Origin: JAHQVI01 sp963749875
GTDB taxonomy: Bacteria > Pseudomonadota > Alphaproteobacteria > Rhizobiales > Rhodomicrobiaceae
DNA: 64,000 nt
Direction: 5' to 3'
Assembly: GCA_963749875.1 (NCBI GenBank)
Contig: CAVVOX010000003.1
Coordinates: 248,001 to 312,000 of the forward strand
Numbering within the stretch: the stretch's first letter is position 1; the number at the start of each line of letters is the position of its first letter. This document shows positions 31,330 to 41,431 of this stretch, in pieces. The notes below the pieces were generated by a model, which worked only from the letters and a program-made list of their open reading frames with translations, was not told the origin of the DNA and did not search any database. The translations under genes were made by a program, and so were the position numbers.

Positions 31330-34176
31330 TCATTGCGCGGTCTGTCCCCGAGCGTCCCCGCCGCCCTGCGCGCCAAAGACGAAGCGCCCGTAGAAATAGC
31401 TGATCGCCAGAAGGCTGAGCCCCAATCCCAGAAATGAGAACACCCGGTACAGGCCGGTGAGATTGCCTGCATCGAGCAGGAAGACCTTGCTCACCGTCAC
31501 GAGCATGATGGCGAGCGAGGCATAGCGAAGCAGCTGGCTGCCTTTCAGCGTGCCATAAAAGAGCAGTGTCAGACCGTAGACGAGCCAGGCAACGGAATAG
31601 CTGTAGAATTCCGCATCGGTCGTGTTCGCGCCATCCAGAACAGGACCTTGATAGAGCTTGCGGATTTCCAGACTGATCCAGGCAAAGACAAGGATCAGCG
31701 TCAGGGTGCGCATGATCTGTGCGAAACGGAGAAGCCAGGGCGCCTGAGCCTGCCGGCCGATCTCCGCCGCCGACAGCCAGCACCAGAGGATCGGCAGGGC
31801 GAAAGTCACCGTCAGCGCGTCGAAAGGCGACGTGCCGGCCACCTCGCCGCCGAACCAGAGCGGATTTTTGATCAGCAGATCGAAATAGAGAATCCGGAAC
31901 AGCGCAACGCCGGCGAGCAGCACCCCCGCCTGGAAGAAGGTGCTTCGCGCGAAGATGCGCCCGATGACCAGACAGCCAAACCCGTAGGCGAAGAGCACAT
32001 TGGTGATGACGCCGCGCTCGAAGAAGCTCGCCTCGGCAAAAAGCACGTTCTCGTCCGGATGGAAAAGCTTTGCGGTCGTGTAAAAGCCCCAAAGCGCAAT
32101 CAGCCCGAGCGAGCCGAACTCCAATGTCCGTATCAGAACGCCATCGCGCGCCTGCCGCAGCACATAGCCGGCGATGAGAAACAGCGCGGCGGGCAAAGCG
32201 AGCTGGAAGGCCGGATAATCGACAATCGGGATGCTCTCCTGGAGATGCCATTCAATTCCGAGAATGCTGTAGGCCGAGAGCTGCACGAGCAGAATGATCT
32301 GCGGCAGGAGGAGAAGGGCGAAGGTAAGGCCGAGAAGGCCGGCAATGGGGCGCAGCGACCGGATCTCGGTTTTGGTCGCGACCCATGCCACGGCGAGCAG
32401 TTCGGCGGCGATGGCGACGGAGAGAAATTCGCGGTCGAGCTCGATGAAGAAGGCGAGTGCGACGAATGCGGAGGTGGCGAGCGCGTAGATGGCAAGGACG
32501 CGCTCTTTCACCAGCGAGGCCGGCAGACGCCGCGCGGCCCAGAGGGCTGCGCCGAAGAACAGAAGCGCCAGCGCCATGGCGAGGATCGCCCAGCCATGCG
32601 AGACGGAGGCGGCGGTCTCCTTGATGCCTTCGACGAGCGGTTCGACGGGTTCGCGGGATGGCGGGACATCGATGGGGAGCGGCTCCGGCGGAGGCGGCGC
32701 GACCGGCGTCAGCCGGAAATAGGCGATGAGGTAATAGCCGAGCGCGGCGGAAGCGGAAAGGCCTGCCCACAGCAGGGGCGTGGCGGCGCTTGAGACCAGC
32801 AGGAAGCCGCTCGTCACATAGAGCGCGCCGAAGGCGGCCAGAGCAATCGACAGGCCGACCCCCTCTCCGGGCGACCAGCCCGCCAGCATCAGCGCGTTGA
32901 TCGCCATCGCAGCCCAGGGCGCAAAGCCGTAGAGCCGCGGATCGAAGAAGGCGAGCGCCACCGCGCCCACCGCGAGCACGGCGAACAGCACCCACTCATT
33001 GAGGCCGAAATCGGCGTTGAAGGCGAGCAACGCCATCACGCCCATGGCGCCTGCGATGCTGAGGACATTGAGCGCAAGCGTCCGGTTGCGCAGCGACAGG
33101 AGGTCGCGCCAGCGCGAGACGTGTTCGATTTCCTCTTCATAGCGTTCGCGGCTCGCAAGAACGATGGTCGCCGCCACCGCGATCAGGAAGAGGCCCAGCC
33201 AGGCATTTTCGCCGGTCTGCGCGCCGACCGAGAAGATCCATGCCACCGCCCAGCCGAGGGCGAAGATCATTGCCGGCCAGGCGAGCAGCCACCAGCCTTT
33301 GCGGCGGATGGCGAGCATCAGCGCGGCGAAGACGAAATAGAGATAGGTGAAAAACGGAAAGGCCGCCGGCTCGCCCGATGAGATCAGGGCGGGCGTCAGG
33401 AAGCCGCCGACCATGCCGAGCAGCGCGATGGGCGGCCCGTGCAGCAGCGCGAGCAGGACCGCCGTGGCCGTAATCGCCGCCATGCAGAGAAAGCCGAGAA
33501 CCGGCGGGATGAGCTCATAGAGCGCGGCGGCGGCATAGGCGGAGACATAAAGAACGGCGATGCCGGCTCCGGCCAGCGCCTGGGCGATGCGGTGACTGTC
33601 CGATCCGCTGACGCGTGCCGTCACCCATCGCGCCCCGGCAAGCAGGGCCACACCGAGCAGCCCCCCGAGGATCACCCGCATTTGCGGACCGATCAGGTCG
33701 TTCTCGATGGAATATTTGACGAGGAAAAAGCCGGCAAAGGCTATCGCGATCCCGCCGATCCAAACGGGAAGCACGGCGCCGACCTGGCGTTCGAGGCCGC
33801 CCTGCGTCCAGATACGCCAGCGGCTCGGAGGGGCGGCTGAAGGTTCGGCGGCGATCGGTTCCGGCCGTTCGCTCTCGGGCGGCACTGCGGCGGCTTCGGT
33901 CTTTTCCTCGCCGGCAGCCGTTGCCGGGGTGGCGGTCGGTGCTTTCTCGGCAAGGCCTGCATCTTCCACGGCGGGCCCGCCCTGAAGCATACGGATCTGC
34001 GTCCGCAGGCTGGCGATTTCGTCATCGCGCGCATCCGCGGCCGTCTTGAGCAAATCGATCTGGCGTTGCCACTCCTCGGCGCGCCGCTCCAGCCGCGCGG
34101 CGCGAAGGTGCGCCCAGCCACTCACTGCGTAAGGGGCGAGAATGAGCGCGATGACGAGCAGGAAGAGGAATTCCAT
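31330..34176 (-). CDS. DUF2339 multi-spanning membrane protein
   Basis: The 948-residue protein begins with one membrane helix, a coiled-coil stretch (RLERRAEEWQRQIDLLKTAA, about residues 30-70) and an Ala/Pro/Glu-rich linker. From about residue 125 to the end it is a string of more than 20 membrane segments, starting with the DUF2339 signature VGAVLPVWIGGIAIAFAGFF. The middle has FLTPALISSGEP. Function is unknown in all bacteria; size and the cytoplasmic coiled coil suggest a scaffold or envelope role. The upstream channel gene ends 50 bases before it, so they may be co-transcribed. Confidence 0.85.
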   Translation of the reverse strand: MEFLFLLVIALILAPYAVSGWAHLRAARLERRAEEWQRQIDLLKTAADARDDEIASLRTQIRMLQGGPAVEDAGLAEKAPTATPATAAGEEKTEAAAVPPESERPEPIAAEPSAAPPSRWRIWTQGGLERQVGAVLPVWIGGIAIAFAGFFLVKYSIENDLIGPQMRVILGGLLGVALLAGARWVTARVSGSDSHRIAQALAGAGIAVLYVSAYAAAALYELIPPVLGFLCMAAITATAVLLALLHGPPIALLGMVGGFLTPALISSGEPAAFPFFTYLYFVFAALMLAIRRKGWWLLAWPAMIFALGWAVAWIFSVGAQTGENAWLGLFLIAVAATIVLASRERYEEEIEHVSRWRDLLSLRNRTLALNVLSIAGAMGVMALLAFNADFGLNEWVLFAVLAVGAVALAFFDPRLYGFAPWAAMAINALMLAGWSPGEGVGLSIALAAFGALYVTSGFLLVSSAATPLLWAGLSASAALGYYLIAYFRLTPVAPPPPEPLPIDVPPSREPVEPLVEGIKETAASVSHGWAILAMALALLFFGAALWAARRLPASLVKERVLAIYALATSAFVALAFFIELDREFLSVAIAAELLAVAWVATKTEIRSLRPIAGLLGLTFALLLLPQIILLVQLSAYSILGIEWHLQESIPIVDYPAFQLALPAALFLIAGYVLRQARDGVLIRTLEFGSLGLIALWGFYTTAKLFHPDENVLFAEASFFERGVITNVLFAYGFGCLVIGRIFARSTFFQAGVLLAGVALFRILYFDLLIKNPLWFGGEVAGTSPFDALTVTFALPILWCWLSAAEIGRQAQAPWLLRFAQIMRTLTLILVFAWISLEIRKLYQGPVLDGANTTDAEFYSYSVAWLVYGLTLLFYGTLKGSQLLRYASLAIMLVTVSKVFLLDAGNLTGLYRVFSFLGLGLSLLAISYFYGRFVFGAQGGGDARGQTAQ

Positions 34177-34226
34177 CTCAGGGCTCCCCGGCCGCGATCA
34201 TCAGCCCGTGTGCGCGCATCGCGCGC

Positions 34227-36755
34227 TCAGTTGCCATCACTGTCCGGGCCGGCATCATCGGGCTCCTCGCTCTCGGATTGATAGTCGCGCCTGGCCGCAG
34301 GCCCTCCATTGCCCCGGCTGGCACGCCATTCTTTTAGCTCTTCCTTGATCCAGTCTAAATCACGAAGATGAATATCGGTCTGCGGATAGGGGATCTCGAT
34401 GCCATGTTCGCGGAAGGCCTTGACGATGGCGATGCGCAGATCGGTCCGCACCGCGAAGGAACGGTTCACATTGGACAGATAGACGAAAAGAATGAAATTG
34501 AGCGCGCTGTCGCCGAAATCTTCAAAGAATACGAAAGGCGCAGGGTTCGACAGCACGTGCGGGTGCTGGTTTGCAACCTCAAGGAGGATGTCCCGGACCT
34601 TCTCCGGATCGCTGTCATAATGGACGCCGACCGGGATCGGCATTCGGCCGGTGCTGTTGTGAAGCGTCCAGTTCTTCACCGTGTCCGTGATCAGCATCGA
34701 GTTCGGCACGATGACATTGGCGCGGTCGAAGGTTTCGATTTCCGTCGAGCGCACGCTGATCTTGCGGACGATGCCCTCATGCGCGCCGACGATGATCCAG
34801 TCGCCGGCCTTGATCGGCCGTTCCGCCAGCAGGATCAGCCCTGAGACGAAATTGTTCACGATGCTTTGCAGGCCGAAGCCGACACCGACCGACAGGGCGC
34901 CGGCGACGATGGCAAGGTTGGAGAAATCAAGGCCCAGATAGGACACGGCCAGGAGTGCCGCCAGCGCCACGCCAAGATAGCCGACGCCGGTGCGCACGGA
35001 ATCGCGCACGCCAGCATCGACGCCGGCCCCTTCCAGGACATAGCGGTCAAGCCATTCCTGGAAGAACTTTGCCGCAATATAGCCGAGCACGAACAGCAGG
35101 AGCGCGACGACGACCGCGATGACCGAGATCCTGACGCCGCCGATATCGAAGCCGAACAGCGCTTGCCGAAGCCAGCTTCCGATGTCGTACCGGTCGAAGC
35201 CCCAGAGGAGCAGGATCAAAGGGACGGCGCCGATGATGATCGCGGCCTTGAGAACCAGCATGACGGGAAGGGCGAGGCGCCTGCGTCCATTTTCTTCGAG
35301 GCCCGTATGGTCGCGAAGCCAGGCGCCGACACGGCTCTCTTCATCGCCGATGCCCTGGCCGAAAGCGCTGACGGAGATGATCAGCAGGTAGGCGACGATG
35401 AAGATCGTACTGGTGACGATGAGCTGCCCAGCAATGAAGCGGGCAAAGGAGACATAGCCGATGAGCGCCGCGCCGAGGATGGTGAGCGCGATCAGCCAGA
35501 GCGGCGTTCGAATATAGCTGCGCCCGATCGGGCGCGCCGCTAAGTCTTCCTCGCCATTTTCCCTGATGCGCAGGATCGAGATGATCAGCCCCGCAATCAG
35601 CAGGCTGGCGATGAAGCTCTGGCCGAGACTGACGGAAAACGGCGTGGACGCCGTCCGGCCGAGGGCGCTGATGAAGAAGTCCAGCCCGTAGACGGCCGAA
35701 AGGATCATCAGGTGCCAGTAAAGCTTGAGCGCGGCTCTGTGCGACAGCGTCATCAGGCGCCAATGGGGCCGGTTGATGGCCAGCATCGTCATCGTCACGG
35801 CTTGAACGGTGGCAACGATCACCAGGCTCGCAATGGCGGCGATGATGATCCGCTCGGCAGGCGGCGTCAGCAGATCTCCGCCGACAAGACTGAAATAGAG
35901 AAAACCGCTCGCAACGATGGTCGGAAGCAGACGGAGCAGGATGACGCGGCCTGCTGATGCCGCCCGGCGCCATTCAGATGGCGGCTCACTGTGCGTCCAT
36001 TCCCGCACATGGTCGATCCGCCGCCAGGCCAGGAGGGACAGCGCGGCCCAGATCGCGAGGGTCCCGAGCATGATGCCGAAGAACGCCGCTCTGCTGGAGA
36101 CGCCATCCCACCAATTGGAGACAAGAAAGCCGATGCGCTTGAGGCCGATCGGGGCGTCCCGGGAAATGTTGCGCCAAAGCGATGGTGACAGAGGGCTCCT
36201 GCCGCGCTCGAAGATCTGCTCTTCGAAGAGCGTCCGTCGCTTCTCGCGTGCGCGGTCGCTCAAGGTCTCGAGGCGCAGAAGCGCTTCCTCGGCCGCTTTG
36301 AGGACACCTTTCAGATCGCCCACAGCCTTTTCCAGCTCGGCGCGCTGCGCGGCGACCGGCGCCGGTTCAGGCGGCTCATTCTCTCCGGGCGCCTTACCGA
36401 GACTTTCCAGTCGTGCTTCCAGCTCCGGAAGGCGGGGACGCTGCTCGGCAACGTAAGACTGAATCCGCGTGCGCAGATCCTCAAGCTCGTTGCGGGTCAG
36501 ATCGAGACTGTTCGCCGAAGCCTTCGGCGCGTTCAGCTCTGCGCTGATCCGGTTCAGCGTCTCGTTCCAATCCGCAACCTGCGAGGCGACGCCTTGCGGG
36601 GCGGGCTCCGTCGCCGCGCCCGGTGCAGCTTGTTCCGATTCCGTCGATTGCTGGGGGGCGGGCGAAGGCTCTTCCGCCCATGCAGGCGGCGTGAGGACGC
36701 CCGATGCGGCGATAAGGACGGCAGCGAAGAGCCTCACGCGGATGGACGCTGCCAT
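34227..36755 (-). CDS. Large mechanosensitive channel, MscS type with DUF3772
   Basis: The 842-residue protein has a signal peptide (residues 1-28, ending AWAEE) and a periplasmic helical part with coiled coil (LTRNELEDLRTRIQSYVAEQ; DUF3772-like). About ten membrane segments follow, then the MscS pore and beta domain: GVGFGLQSIVNNFVSGLILL, AERPIKAGDWIIVGAHEGIV and RSTEIETFDRANVIVPNS. The C-terminus is MscS alpha/beta plus a charged tail. It releases solutes on hypo-osmotic shock. ATG 36755 is fixed by the signal peptide. A FliO-like frame overlaps the first 275 bases. Confidence 0.9.
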   Translation of the reverse strand: MAASIRVRLFAAVLIAASGVLTPPAWAEEPSPAPQQSTESEQAAPGAATEPAPQGVASQVADWNETLNRISAELNAPKASANSLDLTRNELEDLRTRIQSYVAEQRPRLPELEARLESLGKAPGENEPPEPAPVAAQRAELEKAVGDLKGVLKAAEEALLRLETLSDRAREKRRTLFEEQIFERGRSPLSPSLWRNISRDAPIGLKRIGFLVSNWWDGVSSRAAFFGIMLGTLAIWAALSLLAWRRIDHVREWTHSEPPSEWRRAASAGRVILLRLLPTIVASGFLYFSLVGGDLLTPPAERIIIAAIASLVIVATVQAVTMTMLAINRPHWRLMTLSHRAALKLYWHLMILSAVYGLDFFISALGRTASTPFSVSLGQSFIASLLIAGLIISILRIRENGEEDLAARPIGRSYIRTPLWLIALTILGAALIGYVSFARFIAGQLIVTSTIFIVAYLLIISVSAFGQGIGDEESRVGAWLRDHTGLEENGRRRLALPVMLVLKAAIIIGAVPLILLLWGFDRYDIGSWLRQALFGFDIGGVRISVIAVVVALLLFVLGYIAAKFFQEWLDRYVLEGAGVDAGVRDSVRTGVGYLGVALAALLAVSYLGLDFSNLAIVAGALSVGVGFGLQSIVNNFVSGLILLAERPIKAGDWIIVGAHEGIVRKISVRSTEIETFDRANVIVPNSMLITDTVKNWTLHNSTGRMPIPVGVHYDSDPEKVRDILLEVANQHPHVLSNPAPFVFFEDFGDSALNFILFVYLSNVNRSFAVRTDLRIAIVKAFREHGIEIPYPQTDIHLRDLDWIKEELKEWRASRGNGGPAARRDYQSESEEPDDAGPDSDGN

Positions 36756-37143
36756 GGCATTTCAGTTCGTTTGCTCGCGCTGAAGAACGAGGGAGTTCTT
36801 CCTCGGACGTGAAGGACTGCCCGCTGTCGAGATCATTGTCCGCGCGCGCCAGCACCTCGCCGAGCCCGTTCAGCCCTTGCGCCCGCACGGGAATTCCCGT
36901 TTCGACAACCAGATCGATCGGACCGCCGGTCAAAATGAGATGTTCGACATCGTCGCGCCGGACAAGCAGCAGCCGGTGTTTGCTGTCGACCGATGTGGAT
37001 TCGATGAGCGCGAGCCGTTTCTGCTTGTTCTGGAAGAACATGGCGCCCGGCCCCCCAAGGCTTTGCCGTGCGATCCAGAATGCTAGGCCGGCCAGCGCGA
37101 TCAACAGGGTGATGCTGATGATATAGACAACGCTATCAGACAT
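36481..37143 (-). CDS. FliO-like membrane protein, 3' end probably frameshifted
   Basis: From ATG 37143 the product begins MSDSVVYIISITLLIALAGL, one membrane helix, then KRLALIESTSVDSKHRLLLV and RRDDVEHLILTGGPIDLVVE. This matches FliO/MopB, an accessory factor of the flagellar export gate, often annotated in alphaproteobacteria away from flagellar loci. The conserved part ends near residue 110. The frame then runs 275 bases into the channel gene in another phase, which is implausible. In the +1 phase a stop lies at 36762-36764, just before the channel ATG. An indel near 36770-36830 may explain this. No other flagellar gene is in the window. Confidence 0.55.
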   Translation of the reverse strand: MSDSVVYIISITLLIALAGLAFWIARQSLGGPGAMFFQNKQKRLALIESTSVDSKHRLLLVRRDDVEHLILTGGPIDLVVETGIPVRAQGLNGLGEVLARADNDLDSGQSFTSEEELPRSSARANELKCHGSVHPREALRCRPYRRIGRPHAACMGGRAFARPPAIDGIGTSCTGRGDGARPARRRLAGCGLERDAEPDQRRAERAEGFGEQSRSDPQRA

Positions 37144-37414
37144 GTGGTCTGCCTTTTCCCAAATGGCTGCCGGGACGCGACCCGGCCTCCATACGTCCCC
37201 CAAAAGCAGGTTCTTACGATCGAGCCTGGCTATTCCTCATGCGGGTATAGCGGCTTCAGCGCATAATTTTAACCGTTAAGTTCGAGCTTAAGGTTGGCTT
37301 TTGGCGTCTGGTGCCTTGGAATCGGCGTGCGATGATCCACCGGAGTTGTTTATTTCGCCGGAATTTGCCGAAGAAGGCCAAGGCCCCGCGCGGAGAATCG
37401 GATAGGAAAGAGCC

Positions 37415-39940
37415 ATGATGCGAGGGCGAATGAGCGCGCAAGAGACAGCGCCTTTTCTGCAGCGCGCCGGCGAAGACCGGGCGCCGGCGCGCCGGGTTTT
37501 GGCGGTATCGATGGCTTTGATCGGCTGCGTCTTTCTTGCGGTTCTGCTACGTGAGCAGGCGACGCCCCTCATCTTCGGCCTCTTTGCCCTGTTCGCGATG
37601 ATCGGCGTCGCCGCCTTGTTCTTCACCGCGGCCGGTTTCCTGCAGTTCGGCCTGAAAACCGCCTCCGCGACGCCCGATCTGCTGCGCCTCTATGCGGAGA
37701 ATGCGAGCCACGGCATCGCGCTGACCAGGGTGGACGGCTCGACCGTCTTCTGCAATGGGGCTTACCGGCAGCTCGTCGGCGCCGCGGATGTTTCCACCTT
37801 CAGCGTGGAATCCGCGCTCGTGCGCCAGTTCGGCGGGTCCGAGCCGCTCTTCCGGCTGATTCGGGCCGCCCGTCGCGGCGAGACGGCGCAGGAGGACTTT
37901 CAGGCTCTCGGTGCCCCGGGGGCGGGGCGATGGTTCCGGGCCTCGGTCCAGCGCGTGTCCGTGCATCCGGAAAGCGATCCTCAGGAGGGGATCTGCCTTT
38001 GGGAAGTCACCGACATTACCAAGCGGGTTCAGCGGGAAACGGCTCTCAGCCAGAGGCTTCGCGGATTTCGCGCGCTTCTCGATGATGCGCCGGTCGGCAT
38101 TTTCCTCGCGCGTCCGGACGGACAAGTGTCGTTCGCCAATGCGACCTTGCGCAGCTGGATCGACCTCGGCGATCCCGAAAAGGACACCGCGCTTGAGCTT
38201 TCGGCCCTCTTTCCGGACCAGGCCGCGACGATGCTGATGCCGAGCCCGGAAGGCGGTAAGACCCGGACCTTCCATTTCGAACTCGTCAAACGGGACGGGA
38301 CGGCATTGCCGGTTTCGGTCGTGCTGACGTGGGAGAGCAGGGCCGGACAGGACCAGGACGCCGAGATTTTCGGCACGGTGCTGGAACGCTACGGCGCAGC
38401 CGATCGCGATGCGATGCAAAGCGAGATCGAGGCGCTGTTCGCGTTCCTCAAGTCGGCGCCGGTTGCCATCGCCGCCATCGCCAAGGATGGTCGCATTACC
38501 TGCAGCAATCCCGCCTTCGCCAAATTCATAGGCGTGCCGAAAGACCCTGAAATTACGAGCCTTTTCGAACTGGTGGACGACGGCACGCGGGGAAAACTGC
38601 ATCAAGCGGTGGAGAAGCTGTCGGCGCGGAAAGTTGCGATCCCGCCGGTCGATGTGAAGGCCAGGGAAGGGGATCATACCGGACGGCTGTTTTTCGGTCC
38701 GCTCCTTGCCGCGGGCGAGACGGACAGCGCAGCGCTGGTCTTCGGCATCGACACCTCCGAGCAGCGGCTGCTCGAGGAGCAGATCGCGCAAGGGCAGAAG
38801 ATGCAGGCGATCGGTCAGCTTGCCGGCGGCATCGCGCACGATTTCAACAATGTGCTGACGGCGATCATCGGCTTTTCCGATCTGCTGCTCGCCAATCATC
38901 GCCCGTCCGATCCGTCCTTTGCGGACATTATGAACATCAAGAACAATGCCAATCGCGCAGCGGGCCTCGTCCGTCATCTTTTGGCGTTTTCGCGCAAGCA
39001 GACCTTGCGTCCGCAGGTCATGTCCCTGACCGATGCGCTGGAAGACCTGATGATCCTGCTGGACCAGCTGCTCGGAGAGAAGGTCAAGGCGAAGGTGGTG
39101 CATGGCCGCGATCTCTGGCTGGTGAAAGTGGACCCGACGCAGTTTCAGCAGGTGATCATCAACCTTGCCGTCAATGCGCGAGACGCCATGTCCGGTGGCG
39201 GCGAGTTGACGATCCGCACGGCCAATATCAGCGAAAGAGAATCGGCTCAGCTCGGCCATGCGGTAATGGAGCCCGGCGAATATGTGCTCTGCGAGGTGAG
39301 CGATACCGGCACGGGCATGCCGCAGGAGGTGATGGACAAGATTTTCGAGCCGTTCTTTTCCACCAAGGACGTCGGCAAGGGCACCGGGCTCGGGCTTTCG
39401 ACGGTCTACGGCATTGTCAAGCAGACGGGCGGCTATATCTTTGCTGAGAGCGAAGTCGGCAGCGGAACGATCTTCCGCATCTATCTGCCCCGCTGCGAGC
39501 AGCAGGCCGTTGCGCTGACGCCTGCGGCGGACAAGCCGGCGAAGAAGGAGACCTCGCGCGACCTGACGGGGTCGGCGACGGTGCTGCTCGTCGAAGATGA
39601 GGACGCCGTGCGCAGTTTTGCCGCGCGTGCGCTTACGACCCGCGGCTATCGGGTTCTGGAGGCGGTGAGCGGCGTCGACGCCCTCGACGTCATGAACGAG
39701 CACGGAGAGGACGTCGATATCGTGGTCAGTGATGTGGTCATGCCGGAGATGGACGGCCCGACGCTTTTGAAACATCTGCGAAAGACCAATCCGCAAATCA
39801 AGATCATCTTCGTCTCGGGCTATGCGGAGGATGCCTTCCGCAACAATCTGAGCGAAGGCGAGACATTTACTTTTCTCCCGAAGCCTTTCTCGCTGAAGAA
39901 GCTGGCGGCTGCGGTGAAGGAAGTTCTGGAAGCGGATTAG
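37415..39940 (+). CDS. cckA: Cell-cycle hybrid histidine kinase CckA
   Basis: The 841-residue protein has two N-terminal membrane segments (about residues 24-75) and PAS-type sensor regions up to residue 450. The HisKA domain follows with H475 in GGIAHDFNNVLTAIIGFSDL, then the ATPase domain (NLAVNARDAM, VSDTGTGMP, GTGLGLSTVYGIV). The C-terminal receiver has D773 in DIVVSDVVMPEMDGP and KPFS. CckA feeds phosphate through ChpT to CtrA and CpdR. Location right before recA is usual in Rhizobiales. ATG 37415 is one of two adjacent ATGs. Confidence 0.95.
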   Translation: MMRGRMSAQETAPFLQRAGEDRAPARRVLAVSMALIGCVFLAVLLREQATPLIFGLFALFAMIGVAALFFTAAGFLQFGLKTASATPDLLRLYAENASHGIALTRVDGSTVFCNGAYRQLVGAADVSTFSVESALVRQFGGSEPLFRLIRAARRGETAQEDFQALGAPGAGRWFRASVQRVSVHPESDPQEGICLWEVTDITKRVQRETALSQRLRGFRALLDDAPVGIFLARPDGQVSFANATLRSWIDLGDPEKDTALELSALFPDQAATMLMPSPEGGKTRTFHFELVKRDGTALPVSVVLTWESRAGQDQDAEIFGTVLERYGAADRDAMQSEIEALFAFLKSAPVAIAAIAKDGRITCSNPAFAKFIGVPKDPEITSLFELVDDGTRGKLHQAVEKLSARKVAIPPVDVKAREGDHTGRLFFGPLLAAGETDSAALVFGIDTSEQRLLEEQIAQGQKMQAIGQLAGGIAHDFNNVLTAIIGFSDLLLANHRPSDPSFADIMNIKNNANRAAGLVRHLLAFSRKQTLRPQVMSLTDALEDLMILLDQLLGEKVKAKVVHGRDLWLVKVDPTQFQQVIINLAVNARDAMSGGGELTIRTANISERESAQLGHAVMEPGEYVLCEVSDTGTGMPQEVMDKIFEPFFSTKDVGKGTGLGLSTVYGIVKQTGGYIFAESEVGSGTIFRIYLPRCEQQAVALTPAADKPAKKETSRDLTGSATVLLVEDEDAVRSFAARALTTRGYRVLEAVSGVDALDVMNEHGEDVDIVVSDVVMPEMDGPTLLKHLRKTNPQIKIIFVSGYAEDAFRNNLSEGETFTFLPKPFSLKKLAAAVKEVLEAD

Positions 39941-40042
39941 GGGACGGTGCGCGTCAACTCGTGGAATCCTCCATCAGTAATGATCCGCGCGCCTGTAAGT
40001 AAAAAAAGCGGAGTGTTCTTGCACCTGCCTGCTTGCAATAAG

Positions 40043-40057
40043 GAACAAAATGTGTAC
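40043..40057 (+). promoter_or_regulatory. Candidate LexA box of recA
   Basis: GAAC-AAAATGT-GTAC fits the alphaproteobacterial LexA site GAAC-N7-GAAC with one change. It lies 54-68 bases before the recA start, where SOS control is expected. Confidence 0.6.
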
Positions 40058-40110
40058 GCTCGTGCAAAGTTTGCATTTCGGCTGGCGATATGAAATAAAG
40101 GAGCACGACA

Positions 40111-41226
40111 ATGGCGAAGGCGGATTTGCGCCTCGTAGAGGGGGCTGACATGGATAAGCAGAAAGCGCTCGAAGCCGCACTGGGCCAGATCGAAAAGAAT
40201 TTCGGCAAAGGTTCGATCATGCGTCTCGGTAAAAACGAGGCGCCCGTCGAGATCGAAGCCATCTCGACGGGCTCTCTTGGGCTCGATATTGCGCTTGGGA
40301 TTGGCGGCCTTCCGCGTGGCCGCGTCGTCGAAATTTTCGGGCCGGAATCCTCCGGCAAGACCACGCTGGCGCTGCAGGTCGTCGCCGAGGCGCAGAAGCG
40401 GGGCGGCATTTGCGGCTTCGTGGACGCCGAGCACGCGCTCGACCCGATCTATGCGCGCAAGCTGGGCGTCAATCTTGAGGATCTGATCTTCTCGCAGCCC
40501 GATAGCGGCGAGCAGGCGCTGGAGATCACGGACACGCTGATTCGGTCCGGCGCGATGGATGTGATCGTCGTCGACTCCGTTGCGGCGCTGACGCCCAAGG
40601 CGGAAATCGAAGGCGAGATGGGCGATGTGCTGCCCGGCATGCAGGCGCGTCTCATGAGCCAGGCGCTGCGCAAGCTGACCGGCTCGATCTCGAAATCGCA
40701 CACCATCGTCATCTTCATCAATCAGATTCGCATGAAGATCGGGGTGATGTTCGGCAATCCCGAGACGACCACGGGCGGCAATGCGCTGAAATTCTACTCC
40801 TCCGTTCGCCTCGACATCCGCCGGATCGGCCAGATCAAGGAACGCGACGAGGTGGTCGGCAATCAGACGCGCGTCAAAGTGGTGAAGAATAAGATCGCGC
40901 CGCCCTTCAAGCAGATCGAATTCGATATCATGTATGGTGAAGGGATCTCCAAAGAGGGCGAGATCATCGACCTCGGCGTGAAAGCGGGCGTGGTGGAAAA
41001 GGCCGGCTCCTGGTTCTCCTATGACGGCCAGCGCATCGGACAGGGCCGCGAGAATGCCAAGCTGTTCCTGAAGAGCAATCCCGAGATCGCCCGCAAGATC
41101 GAAAATGCGGTCCGGGAGAATGCCGGGCTGATCGCCGAGCGGATACTCGGGGAGGTCGAGGAAGACGGCGATGCGGAGTCGCCCGATGCCCCCGCCGAGC
41201 CCATGAAGCCGAAAAAGGCCGGATAG
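40111..41226 (+). CDS. recA: Recombinase RecA
   Basis: The 371-residue protein forms filaments on single-stranded DNA, drives strand exchange and triggers LexA self-cleavage. Walker A is GPESSGKTT (about residues 77-85), Walker B lies in MDVIVVDSVAALTP and the L2 loop in GVMFGNPETTTGGNALKFY. The start ATG 40111 has AAGGAGC upstream; a later ATG at 40150 is also in frame. The C-terminal tail is acidic and then basic (EEDGDAESPDAPAEPMKPKK). No intein is present. Confidence 0.98.
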   Translation: MAKADLRLVEGADMDKQKALEAALGQIEKNFGKGSIMRLGKNEAPVEIEAISTGSLGLDIALGIGGLPRGRVVEIFGPESSGKTTLALQVVAEAQKRGGICGFVDAEHALDPIYARKLGVNLEDLIFSQPDSGEQALEITDTLIRSGAMDVIVVDSVAALTPKAEIEGEMGDVLPGMQARLMSQALRKLTGSISKSHTIVIFINQIRMKIGVMFGNPETTTGGNALKFYSSVRLDIRRIGQIKERDEVVGNQTRVKVVKNKIAPPFKQIEFDIMYGEGISKEGEIIDLGVKAGVVEKAGSWFSYDGQRIGQGRENAKLFLKSNPEIARKIENAVRENAGLIAERILGEVEEDGDAESPDAPAEPMKPKKAG

Positions 41227-41349
41227 GCCGAATCCGGCTGTGGACGCCGCGGCGCCCCATCCCCAGATGGCTATTATGTGGCGCGGCTGTCGCTAGACAG
41301 CTTGGCTCCCGGGCGTTAGGAAAGAATACGATTTCCGCCAAAGTTCCCA

Positions 41350-41378
41350 ATCCGGCGCCTCGTTTCCCGGCGCCGGAT
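41350..41378 (+). terminator. Terminator-like hairpin between recA and alaS
   Basis: ATCCGGCGCC and GGCGCCGGAT form a perfect 10-bp stem with a 9-base loop. A T-rich run (CTTCGGTTGTTGG) follows, weaker than a typical U-tract. Confidence 0.55.
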
Positions 41379-41431
41379 CTTCGGTTGTTGGTTAAGCCGA
41401 GACAGGCGCCAGGCGGCATGGAAGACATTCG

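Noticed and set aside
37547..39796. 749-codon reverse-strand frame opposite cckA
   Set aside because: It lies fully inside the well-supported cckA gene and has no domain.
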